Source of the DNA: an uncultured Streptococcus sp.
GTDB taxonomy: Bacteria; Bacillota; Bacilli; Lactobacillales; Streptococcaceae
DNA: 20,513 bases
Assembly: GCF_959025735.1 (NCBI RefSeq)
Contig: NZ_CAUFJQ010000025.1
Location: forward strand, 1 to 20,513
Direction of reading: 5' to 3'
Position numbers and translations under genes: made by a program
Part shown: in pieces, positions 13,012-20,513 of the stretch
Position numbering within the stretch: the stretch's first letter is position 1
Layout: each line of letters opens with the position of its first letter
The notes under the pieces: generated by a model
The model's input: the letters and a program-made list of their open reading frames with translations, nothing else
The model's database searches: none
What the model was told of the DNA's origin: nothing

Positions 13012-14670
13012 TTAAATCAAGCCTTCCAAGAGGCCTCTCATGAAGTTTTCTGAGTGGAATGGTCCGATGTCATCAATCTTTTCTCCGAATCCAATCAACT
13101 TCACTGGGATGTCCAACTCTTCACGGATCGCAAGGACGACCCCACCTCGAGCCGTTCCATCGATCTTGGTCAATACAATTCCTGTCACAGGCGTAATTTT
13201 TGAAAATTCTTTAGCTTGCACCAAGGCATTTTGACCAGTTGATGCATCGAGGGCCAGCAAGGTTTCATGCGGTGCATCAGGTACCACACGCTTGATAATG
13301 CGACCGATTTTTTCAAGCTCCGCCATGAGGTTGTCCTTGTTTTGCAGACGACCAGCTGTATCAATCATCAGAACATCAATGTTTTCAGCGATCGCGCGTT
13401 CCATTCCATCAAAGACGACACTAGCAGGATCTGATTTTTCAGGACCTGTCACAACTGGAACATCTACGCGGCGTCCCCATTCTGCCAGTTGAGCTACTGC
13501 TCCTGCACGGAAAGTATCTGCTGCAACCAACATGACTTTCTTGCCTTCTTGTTTGTAGCGGTGGGCTAACTTCCCGATAGAGGTTGTTTTACCAACTCCA
13601 TTGACCCCAACAAAGAGCATGACCGTAAGACCGTCTTGAAAACGAATAGCTTCATTAAATTGGCCATCCTTTTCATACAAGTCCACCAATTTTTCGATGA
13701 TCACGCGCTTGAGAGCATCTGGTTTTTTGGCATTTTCCAAACGGGCTTCATAGCGCAACTCTTCGGTTAAATTAGAGGCCACTTGAACCCCAACGTCACT
13801 CATGATCAAGAGTTCTTCCAATTCTTCAAAGAATTCTTCATCGACTGAACGGAAATTGGCAAAGAAGGCATTGAGACGTGCTCCAAATCCAGTTCGTGTC
13901 TTTTTCAAGCTACGATCGTATTTTTCCTGAATGGTTTCTTGCTGAGGCTCAATCTCGTCTGGAATTGGCTCTTCTGCCTCTTCAACAGTTCTTTCCTCAA
14001 CGGTTGATGCAGGTTCTCCTTGAGGAAGTCTAGACTCGGCTTCTGCTACTTCTGAAGTTTCCTCCACTTGAGCAATCGCTTCTGATACTTCAGGTTCTGA
14101 AACTTCATCCTGAGCTTCTACTAGTTCTGGAGCCTCCTCTTCTGTCGTGCTCCCTTCTACTAGCTCAGCTTCAGATGATGGAAAGGCAATTGGTGGCTCT
14201 TCTTTCATTTCTGAAGTATTAGCCCCATATGCTTCCTCACCATTTTCAGTAACTTCCGCTTCAATTTTCACTTCTTCAAGAGGCTCAGTCTCCGTTTCAT
14301 CAGCTAGTGGTGAAACTTCTTCAGGACTTGCTTCTGTTTGAGCAGGTTCAAAGGCAACTGGAGACTCCTCTACTGGTACTTGGTCTTCATTAGTCTCTGA
14401 TGTCACAATTTCTTCAACAAGAGGTTCCTCTGCTGGCTCTTCTTGAGCGACGGTTGAAACAGGTTGATGAGTGGCTGCAATTCGCGCTTTGAGCTCTTGG
14501 TAATAAGCCTCCATATCAGCGATTTTTTGCTCTTCCTTGTCATTTAAGGTAGCCGCCGGCTCCTCTTTGACAGTTTCTTCAACCTCAGTACTTTCCGTCA
14601 CTTCTTCAGAAGACGGAAGCACTTTTTCAGTTTCTTCTTTTTTTCCAAATAAACGATCAAATAATCCCAT
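13012..14670 (-). CDS. ftsY: FtsY, signal recognition particle receptor, with long acidic N-terminal region
   Basis: FtsY is the SRP receptor GTPase that brings ribosomes making membrane proteins to the translocon. The 552-residue product starts MGLFDRLFGKK, an amphipathic membrane-targeting end. About 235 residues (12-248) of very Glu-rich, Val/Ser/Thr/Pro-containing low-complexity sequence follow. The NG domain begins near 250 (QEKYDRSLKKTRTGF), with the P-loop GVNGVGKTT at 355-363, DTFRAG at 385-390, DTAGR at 437-441, TKIDGTARGG at 501-510 and GFGEKIDDIGPF at 527-538. All GTPase motifs are intact. The acidic region makes it longer than B. subtilis FtsY (about 330 residues), which nearly lacks this part. 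The ATG directly follows the stop of the upstream HAD gene. It is the last gene of the operon. Confidence 0.96.
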   Translation of the reverse strand: MGLFDRLFGKKEETEKVLPSSEEVTESTEVEETVKEEPAATLNDKEEQKIADMEAYYQELKARIAATHQPVSTVAQEEPAEEPLVEEIVTSETNEDQVPVEESPVAFEPAQTEASPEEVSPLADETETEPLEEVKIEAEVTENGEEAYGANTSEMKEEPPIAFPSSEAELVEGSTTEEEAPELVEAQDEVSEPEVSEAIAQVEETSEVAEAESRLPQGEPASTVEERTVEEAEEPIPDEIEPQQETIQEKYDRSLKKTRTGFGARLNAFFANFRSVDEEFFEELEELLIMSDVGVQVASNLTEELRYEARLENAKKPDALKRVIIEKLVDLYEKDGQFNEAIRFQDGLTVMLFVGVNGVGKTTSIGKLAHRYKQEGKKVMLVAADTFRAGAVAQLAEWGRRVDVPVVTGPEKSDPASVVFDGMERAIAENIDVLMIDTAGRLQNKDNLMAELEKIGRIIKRVVPDAPHETLLALDASTGQNALVQAKEFSKITPVTGIVLTKIDGTARGGVVLAIREELDIPVKLIGFGEKIDDIGPFHSENFMRGLLEGLI

Positions 14671-15492
14671 TTATTCACTCTCCTTTAGCACATAATTTTC
14701 AATCGCCCATGCGACGGCATCTTGGTCATTGGTCACAGGGGCCACAAGCGTTGCAACTTCCTTCACTGCTGGAATCGCATTGCCCATGGCAACCCCCAGT
14801 CCAGCCCATTGTATCATAGACAGGTCATTGGCTTCATCTCCACAGGCCATGACTTGATCTGCCTCAAGACCCAAAATAGAAGCCAGAGCTGCTAAGCCCG
14901 TTGCCTTATGAACATTTTTAGGGCACCATTCCAGCAACATTTCCCGAGATTTAAAAATTTCATAGTCTTGAAATAAGTCCGGCTTGATCTGCTTGATCGC
15001 TGCATCTAAAAAGTCTTGATCGACGGCTGTCACACACTTGTTGTAGGAAATCGTGGATGGCAGGTCTTTAAAATCTGTCTCAATAAAGTTCAGGTAGGGA
15101 TTGTAAAGGGAATAGAGAGACTTTCGATCTGCATGAATCTCATAAACCGTTCCCTCACTGATAGCATCCAGCGGAAGGCCTAGATGGGCTGTTTCATCAT
15201 GAATGGTTGCGACATCTTCTGGTGCCAAGACAACTTTTGAGAGGATTTCTCCATTATTTCGCTGCACTAGACCACCGTTGAAGGTAATCGTATACTCTTC
15301 TTTGAGGCCTGCTGTTCCCAATTCTTCCAAAAGAAAATCCATGGCTTTCAAGGGACGACCAGTGGTTAGAACCACCTTGACACCTTGGGCCTGTGCAGCA
15401 GCGAGGGCTGCTCTATTACGAGGGGAGATCTTTTTTTCAGAATTGAGAAGGGTCCCATCTAAATCCAGCGCAATCAAGGAAATCTGACTCAT
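14671..15492 (-). CDS. Cof-type HAD-superfamily phosphatase (first of a pair)
   Basis: A 273-residue HAD hydrolase of the Cof/YidA type. Motif I is DLDGT at 10-14 (nucleophile Asp10, acid/base Asp12), motif II is the TTGRP segment near 43-47, and the C-terminal motif CGDEANDLSMI holds the magnesium-binding acids. A type IIB cap occupies the middle. Such enzymes dephosphorylate sugar phosphates, FMN and similar small molecules; the substrate here cannot be told. The start overlaps the stop of the second HAD gene (ATGA) and the stop abuts ftsY, so it sits tightly inside the rnc-smc-ftsY operon. Confidence 0.9.
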   Translation of the reverse strand: MSQISLIALDLDGTLLNSEKKISPRNRAALAAAQAQGVKVVLTTGRPLKAMDFLLEELGTAGLKEEYTITFNGGLVQRNNGEILSKVVLAPEDVATIHDETAHLGLPLDAISEGTVYEIHADRKSLYSLYNPYLNFIETDFKDLPSTISYNKCVTAVDQDFLDAAIKQIKPDLFQDYEIFKSREMLLEWCPKNVHKATGLAALASILGLEADQVMACGDEANDLSMIQWAGLGVAMGNAIPAVKEVATLVAPVTNDQDAVAWAIENYVLKESE

Positions 15493-16295
15493 ACAATTTC
15501 CTCCATGTAGCGGAGGACAGAACCAGTCGCATGGTGGCCGATAACTTTTTCAGCAATCGCCAAGATTTCAGGACGTGCATTTTCTGGCGCTACAGGATGG
15601 CCCACGACTTGCATCATATGGAGGTCATTTAAGTTATCCCCGAAAGCCATCACCTGATCCATCGAGATCCCTAGTTTATCCGCTAAGGCGGTAATGGCCA
15701 CTCCCTTATCGACATAATCGAGGACAATATCAATCGATTCAAAACCTGTCGTCATCGCTTTGACACCGGGGATATTCTCAGTGACCCATTGCTCACCTTC
15801 AAGCACAAGAGCTGCATCAAAGTTGGTGGTCAATTTGAAAATTTCATCCTGAATATCCGCTAGACTTTTCACTTTTTGAATATTTTCATTGTAGTGCTGA
15901 CTCAAGGCCAGATAGTCGGGATCTACTGTTTCTAAGACATAGCTCCCTTTTTTCCCAGTCAAAAGAAGCTTATTCGGGTCTGCATAAGGAGAGGATTTCA
16001 AAGCCTCAAAAACACCCAAATAAAAGTCTTTGGACATGGTCGCTTCGTAGAGATCTTCTCCATGAAATTCTACCACACTACCATTTTCAGCAATGAAAAT
16101 CATCTGGTCCTCAAATCCTTTAAAGAGGGATTTGAGAGAAAGGAGGGCACGGCCACTCGCAGCAGCAAAATAGATGCCTTTTTCTTTGCAGCTTGCTAAT
16201 ACCTTGCGTAAAAGGTCTTGATCGTACTGATGTTGGTCATTTAGAAAGGTTCCATCCATATCCGTAGCGATCAATTTAATATCATTATTCTTCAT
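15489..16295 (-). CDS. Cof-type HAD-superfamily phosphatase (second of a pair)
   Basis: A 268-residue HAD hydrolase. Motif I is DMDGT at 12-16, SGR is at 48-50, and AFGDNLNDLHMM is the C-terminal magnesium-binding motif. It is related to the neighbouring HAD protein but clearly diverged (different cap residues, for example FEDQMIFIAENGSVV), so this is an old duplication or two separate families. The start lies inside the end of smc (11-base overlap) with a weak Shine-Dalgarno, which argues for coupled translation. The pair between smc and ftsY is a known streptococcal arrangement. The substrate is unknown. Confidence 0.9.
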   Translation of the reverse strand: MKNNDIKLIATDMDGTFLNDQHQYDQDLLRKVLASCKEKGIYFAAASGRALLSLKSLFKGFEDQMIFIAENGSVVEFHGEDLYEATMSKDFYLGVFEALKSSPYADPNKLLLTGKKGSYVLETVDPDYLALSQHYNENIQKVKSLADIQDEIFKLTTNFDAALVLEGEQWVTENIPGVKAMTTGFESIDIVLDYVDKGVAITALADKLGISMDQVMAFGDNLNDLHMMQVVGHPVAPENARPEILAIAEKVIGHHATGSVLRYMEEIV

Positions 16296-19200
16296 TTTCT
16301 AAGTCTTTCAATTTTACTGAGACGATTTTAGAAACCCCAGATTCCTGCATGGTCACACCATAGATGGAATCTGCAGCTGACATGGTTCCCTTCCGGTGCG
16401 TCACGACAATAAATTGGCTTTCCTTATCAAAGCGGTTCAGATAATCTCCAAAGCGCTTGACATTGGCCTCATCTAGGGCAGCCTCAACTTCATCCAGAAT
16501 GACAAATGGAATGGTCTTGACACGAATAATCGAGAACAAGAGGGCCAAGGCTGATAAGGCTTTTTCTCCACCACTCATGAGGTTTAAGGATTGGATCTTT
16601 TTACCAGGTGGCTGCACAGAAATTTCAACCCCAGCTGTCAGAAGGTCTGGCTCTGTCAGAATCAAATCAGCAGAACCCCCACCAAACATTTGACGGAAAG
16701 TGACTTTAAAAGATTCACGAATGGCTTCAAAAGTTGATTTAAAGCGTTCCTTAACTTCGTCATTCATGTCGTTGATGGTGGACAGAAGCATGTTTTTCGC
16801 AGCCAAGACATCCTCACGCTGGCTGGAAAGGAAATCAAAGCGCCCCTTCACCTCATCGTACTGCTCGATCGCATCCACATTGACTGGACCAAGAGCCTTA
16901 ATATCTTTTTCGATGCTCTTGAGCTGGTTTTCAGCTGCTGCAAGATTTTCAACAGGTTTGGCCTGCTCTTTGGCTTGGTCAAAGCTTTGCATGAATTCAT
17001 CGGTAATTTGCGTTAAGAGCTTGTTCAAACGATCCGCATGCTTTTCACGTGTCGCTTCAGCCTTGGCTTGTTGACGAATCCACTCTTCGTTTTTCTTGCG
17101 AGCTTGTTCCATCTGTTCTGCCACATCTTCGGCCTGGCCTTCCAAATCATCTAGTTCAAAGCGTTTCCGAATGACCCCTTGTTCCAGTTCCGTTTTCTTG
17201 GCTTGGGCCTGCGTCAATTGGTTGGCTAGCTGCTCCACATCAACTGTCTGAACTTGAGCATCGCCTTGTTCAATCAGCAATTGTAACTGATGCTCTTCTA
17301 CTTCCAACTGGGAGATCGTTTCTTCCAAGCGACGAGCATCTGTTTGCTCATAGCTTTGTTGGCTCTTATATTCGGTCTGTTGAAGTCGCAATTCTGCCAA
17401 TTGCTCTTGCAAGTTTTGTACTTTTTGTTGCAGGACATCTTTGTCCGACTTCATGGTTTCAATATCGCGATTCAAGTTTTCTTTTTGAAGCTCAATTTCT
17501 GCCAATTGCTTAGTAAGGGACTCCTGCTCTTCTTGGAGAGACTGGGTCGTATCTGTTGCCAATTCTGACTTCAAAGCTTCTAAGAGTTCCTGAATTTCTT
17601 TCAGTTGCTCTTGGCTTTGTTGGTAGGCCAATTGGGCCCGCTGTTGCTCTAGACGCGCTTGCTCACCTTGGCTTTGAATAGAGGCCAGGTATTCTTGCGC
17701 CTGCTTGAGCAGATTGTCCTTGGTCTCGACCTCCTGCTCTGCTTCTCTCAAACAAGCATCCAGAGCTTGCATTTCCTGCTTCAAACTATCCAATTCTGGT
17801 TTGACAAAGACCGTATTTTGGGAACGATTGGCACCACCGGCATACGACCCTCCGGTCCGCAATTCGGTCCCATCCAAGGTCACCATCCGAACTTGATAGT
17901 TGACTTTACGAGCCGCCTCACGCGCATGCTCCGTCGTGTCAAAGATAGCCGTTACTCCAAGCAAGTTTTGGAAAATCTGTTCAAACCGATTCTCATAGGT
18001 TACCAAGTCACTCGCAATTCCTAGAAATCCTGCACTGGCCTGAATTAATTCCAGATTCCGAGGGGATAGTTGACGAGCTTTGATCGTCGTGAGCGGAAGG
18101 AAAGTTGCCCGTCCCAAGCGATTGCGTTTCAAGAAATCGATCGCTCGCGTTGCAGCCTTTTCATCCTCGACAATGATCTGTTGGCTGCTAGCTCCCAGAG
18201 CAATTTCAAGCGCCGTCTGGTAGTCTTTTGAGAAGCTCAAATTCTCACTAACAGCCCCACAGATGCCTCCTAACCGTTCTGCTTCTTGCAAAACGCTCTT
18301 GACGCCTGCATAGAAGTTACTATGGTTTTTCTGAATAGCTTCCAAGCTATTGATCCGCGCCCGCTTATTCTTGCTCTCATCCATCAAGTCAAACATGGCC
18401 GCTTGAGCCTCTTGGTAGGCAGCTTTGGCTTGCTCCACTTTTACCAATTGCTCTTGATATTCTACTAGTAAACCTTTGACCGTCGCTTGTGCCTGATCCA
18501 ACTCTTCTAATTCTCGGACTTCTTTTTCCTTGGCAGTTTCAAAGTTTGTTTGTGCCTTGGTCAAATCCTCTTGACGATGGCTTGATTCTTGCAGGAGTGC
18601 TTGGATCCGGCTCTCAATGGCTGTCCGCTCATTCGATTTTTCAGCCTCCGTCTGCAAGAGCGCGACATACTGCTCACGTAGATGCTCAATAACTTGTTCC
18701 GGATCTTCTTCGTAGTTGGCTAATTCTTTTTCCAACTCTTCTTGTTGCTGACGGTTCTCTGTCAGTCTTTGTTGAAGCACAGCTAGCGTCTCTTGTTTTT
18801 GAGCCAGCTCTTGTTTCGCTTCTTCCAGACGGGCCAAAACAGCATCCAGCCGCTCAAGATTTTCCTTGCGACTATGGGCTGCTTGACTCGATTGCAACTT
18901 AGCGACTTCGATTTGCTTTTCCAAATCGCTGATCAAACGAGTGACCTCAAGCAAGCTGGCCTGGTCCTCAGCCAAGCTTTCATCCAACTGATGGCGGGCT
19001 TTCTTGATGCGTACATTGTCTTCTTCTAAGACCTGACGACGTTGGTAATAAGAAGCCAACTGTTCTTGAATGGCCTTTTCTTCTTGATCAGCCTTTTCGT
19101 AGAGCTCTTTTGTCAGATCGACTTGAGCGACCAAAACGTCTAGTAAGAGAACCTGCCGTTCTTGGTCTAATTCCAAGAAACGGCGAGCGACAGTCGCTTG

Positions 19201-19821
19201 CTTTTCAAGAGGTTGGATCTGTCCTTCTAATTCATAGAGGATATCCTCCAAACGATCCAAATTCTCCTGGGTTTGGTTGAGTTTAGTTTCGGTTTCCTTG
19301 CGCCGCGTCTTAAATTTCAAGACACCAGCAGCTTCTTCAAAGATTGCCCGGCGTTCTTCCGGTTTGGAGTTAAAGATCTCCTCTACCCGTCCTTGGGAGA
19401 TAATGGAGAAGGAATCACGTCCCAATCCCGTATCCATGAACAAATCATGCACATCTCTGAGACGTACTTTCTTACCATCAATCTTGTACTCACTGTCTCC
19501 CGAGCGATAAATATGCCGTTCGACCCGAATTTCTTTCCCTGCCTGTTGGATAAAACCATCTTGGTTATCTAAGACAACTGTGACACAGGCATAATTCAGC
19601 GGTTTACGCGATTCTGTCCCTGCAAAGATAACATCGGGCATCTTGCCCCCACGTAGACTCTTGACACTGGATTCCCCCAGGGCCCAGCGCAAGCTCTCCG
19701 TGATATTTGATTTTCCAGATCCATTAGGCCCTACAACGGCAGTGACCCCTTTGTCAAATACGACTTTTGTCTTATCCGCAAAGGATTTAAAGCCTTGGAT
19801 TTCAATCTCTTTTAGATACAT
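16285..19821 (-). CDS. smc: SMC, chromosome condensation and segregation ATPase
   Basis: SMC with ScpA and ScpB forms the condensin-like complex that organises and separates the chromosome. The 1178-residue product has a complete architecture: Walker A GPNGSGKSN at 31-39, Q-loop ISQGRVEEIF at 141-150, a first coiled coil from about 165 to 500, and a hinge at about 515-668 (GGICGAVSENL, RMVTLDGTELRTGGSYAGG). The second coiled coil runs to about 1020, followed by the signature LMSGGEKALSALAL from about 1081 and Walker B FVILDEVEAALDE, with Asp1110 and Glu1111. The coils are rich in Gln and Glu. The start overlaps the end of rnc by 10 bases, with only a weak GAGGAA ribosome-binding site. Confidence 0.97.
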   Translation of the reverse strand: MYLKEIEIQGFKSFADKTKVVFDKGVTAVVGPNGSGKSNITESLRWALGESSVKSLRGGKMPDVIFAGTESRKPLNYACVTVVLDNQDGFIQQAGKEIRVERHIYRSGDSEYKIDGKKVRLRDVHDLFMDTGLGRDSFSIISQGRVEEIFNSKPEERRAIFEEAAGVLKFKTRRKETETKLNQTQENLDRLEDILYELEGQIQPLEKQATVARRFLELDQERQVLLLDVLVAQVDLTKELYEKADQEEKAIQEQLASYYQRRQVLEEDNVRIKKARHQLDESLAEDQASLLEVTRLISDLEKQIEVAKLQSSQAAHSRKENLERLDAVLARLEEAKQELAQKQETLAVLQQRLTENRQQQEELEKELANYEEDPEQVIEHLREQYVALLQTEAEKSNERTAIESRIQALLQESSHRQEDLTKAQTNFETAKEKEVRELEELDQAQATVKGLLVEYQEQLVKVEQAKAAYQEAQAAMFDLMDESKNKRARINSLEAIQKNHSNFYAGVKSVLQEAERLGGICGAVSENLSFSKDYQTALEIALGASSQQIIVEDEKAATRAIDFLKRNRLGRATFLPLTTIKARQLSPRNLELIQASAGFLGIASDLVTYENRFEQIFQNLLGVTAIFDTTEHAREAARKVNYQVRMVTLDGTELRTGGSYAGGANRSQNTVFVKPELDSLKQEMQALDACLREAEQEVETKDNLLKQAQEYLASIQSQGEQARLEQQRAQLAYQQSQEQLKEIQELLEALKSELATDTTQSLQEEQESLTKQLAEIELQKENLNRDIETMKSDKDVLQQKVQNLQEQLAELRLQQTEYKSQQSYEQTDARRLEETISQLEVEEHQLQLLIEQGDAQVQTVDVEQLANQLTQAQAKKTELEQGVIRKRFELDDLEGQAEDVAEQMEQARKKNEEWIRQQAKAEATREKHADRLNKLLTQITDEFMQSFDQAKEQAKPVENLAAAENQLKSIEKDIKALGPVNVDAIEQYDEVKGRFDFLSSQREDVLAAKNMLLSTINDMNDEVKERFKSTFEAIRESFKVTFRQMFGGGSADLILTEPDLLTAGVEISVQPPGKKIQSLNLMSGGEKALSALALLFSIIRVKTIPFVILDEVEAALDEANVKRFGDYLNRFDKESQFIVVTHRKGTMSAADSIYGVTMQESGVSKIVSVKLKDLENEE

Positions 19822-20513
19822 GGCCCATCATTCCTCGTTTCAACTGCATTGCGGGCTGCTTCCTGCTCCGCTAATTTCTTGGAACGACCATGACCATGTC
19901 CCATCGTTTGACCGTTCACGAACACTTCTACTTCAAACTCTTTGGCATGAGCTGGACCGGACTCGCTTACCACTTGGTACTGGATCTCCACATCTCCGTG
20001 AACCTGTAACAGTTCTTGCAGACGGGTCTTGTAGTCAATGACTTGAGAAAATTGACCCGTTTCAACCTTTGGAATCATGACCTGGTAGATGAAGCGTTTG
20101 ACTGCTTCCACTCCTTGATCCAGTAAAAGAGCACCTAAAAAAGCTTCAAATAAGTCGCCAAGAATCGTATCACGGTCCCGGCCACCAGATTTTTCTTCGC
20201 CCTTGCCTAGTTTGATGTAATGGTCAAATTGGCAATCTCGAGAAAAACCAGCCAGACTTTCTTCACGGACAATCATGGAACGGAATTTGGATAAATCTCC
20301 CTCCGGTCTGTTTGGGTGTTCCTTATACAAATATTCGGAAATAACTAATTGAAGAACAGCGTCTCCTAAAAATTCCAAACGTTCGTTATGTGAAATTTTT
20401 AAGAGGCGGTGCTCATTGGCATAAGAGGTGTGCGTAAAAGCGGTGTCTAATAAACTGGTATCTGAAAAAACGATCTGAAACCGTTCCGATAACAGGGCTT
20501 GTAATTTCTCCAT
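19812..20513 (-). CDS. rnc: Ribonuclease III
   Basis: RNase III cuts double-stranded RNA during rRNA maturation and mRNA control. The 233-residue product, complete from ATG at the window's right edge, has the signature HNERLEFLGDAV at 42-53 with Glu47 and Asp51, and the second catalytic pair Asp120 and Glu123 in GDLFEAF. The C-terminal double-stranded-RNA-binding domain (about 158-225) runs from DYKTRLQELLQ to GRSKKLAEQEAARNAV. The N-terminus fits streptococcal homologues, so I take this ATG as the true start, but its Shine-Dalgarno and promoter lie outside the window. It leads the operon as far as can be seen. Confidence 0.95.
   Translation of the reverse strand: MEKLQALLSERFQIVFSDTSLLDTAFTHTSYANEHRLLKISHNERLEFLGDAVLQLVISEYLYKEHPNRPEGDLSKFRSMIVREESLAGFSRDCQFDHYIKLGKGEEKSGGRDRDTILGDLFEAFLGALLLDQGVEAVKRFIYQVMIPKVETGQFSQVIDYKTRLQELLQVHGDVEIQYQVVSESGPAHAKEFEVEVFVNGQTMGHGHGRSKKLAEQEAARNAVETRNDGPCI

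Noticed and set aside
13927..14637. Repeats in the acidic part of ftsY as a possible tandem DNA repeat
   Set aside because: The low complexity is in the amino acids; I see no regular repeat unit at the DNA level.
16700..17074. Open frame of 124 codons on the strand opposite smc, and similar ones at 17659-18024 and 19643-20041
   Set aside because: They are shadows of smc and rnc codon use, with no ribosome-binding sites, promoters or recognisable protein features.
1..20513. CRISPR array, insertion sequence, integrase, toxin-antitoxin pair, tRNA or rRNA
   Set aside because: I found no spaced direct repeats, transposase motifs, short paired toxin-type genes or RNA gene sequence; gene order and composition look like streptococcal core genome.

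Overview
The window is a chromosomal segment of a low-GC Firmicute, almost certainly a Streptococcus of the mitis/sanguinis/parasanguinis type. Three things point there: a DUF3270 gene (a family I know only from streptococci), the gene orders rnc-smc-HAD-HAD-ftsY and hprK-lgt-DUF948-YtxH, and promoters that are nearly all extended -10 (TGnTATAAT) without a usable -35. The species is not resolvable by eye. I see no rRNA, tRNA, CRISPR array, insertion sequence, prophage or clear sign of recent transfer; this is core genome.

Layout. Bases 1-101 hold the 3' end of a membrane-protein gene (+), followed by stacked hairpins. Two U32-family genes lie on the minus strand (284-1570 and 1666-2595). Only the longer one keeps the iron-sulphur cysteines; the shorter appears to be transcribed as a leaderless mRNA. 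Divergent from them is a small DUF3270 membrane protein (2725-3018). The shared upstream region contains an exact match to the WalR/VicR box. Next, on the minus strand, is the hprK-lgt-DUF948-YtxH operon (5720 down to 3149), then a PspC-domain gene with a small four-helix membrane protein (6561 down to 5893), then tex-sprT (9204 down to 6636), with tex again apparently leaderless.

Divergent from tex on the plus strand is a tightly coupled three-gene unit: a 49-residue lysine-rich protein, a YraQ/ArsP_1-type permease and its TIGR03943/DUF1980 partner (9383-11249). The monocistronic zwf follows (11454-12920). It converges on the minus-strand operon rnc-smc-HAD-HAD-ftsY (20513 down to 13012), in which every gene overlaps or abuts the next.

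How the genes fit together: the operons cover carbon-flux control (HPr kinase, glucose-6-phosphate dehydrogenase), envelope biogenesis (Lgt, the DUF948/YtxH membrane proteins, and DUF3270 under possible WalR control), RNA metabolism and modification (RNase III, Tex, U32 proteins), and chromosome organisation plus membrane targeting (SMC, FtsY). No wholly new multi-gene system is evident. The least explained parts are the coupled 49-aa protein/permease unit, the WalR-box/DUF3270 link, the cysteine-less U32 partner, and the two promoters that abut their start codons.
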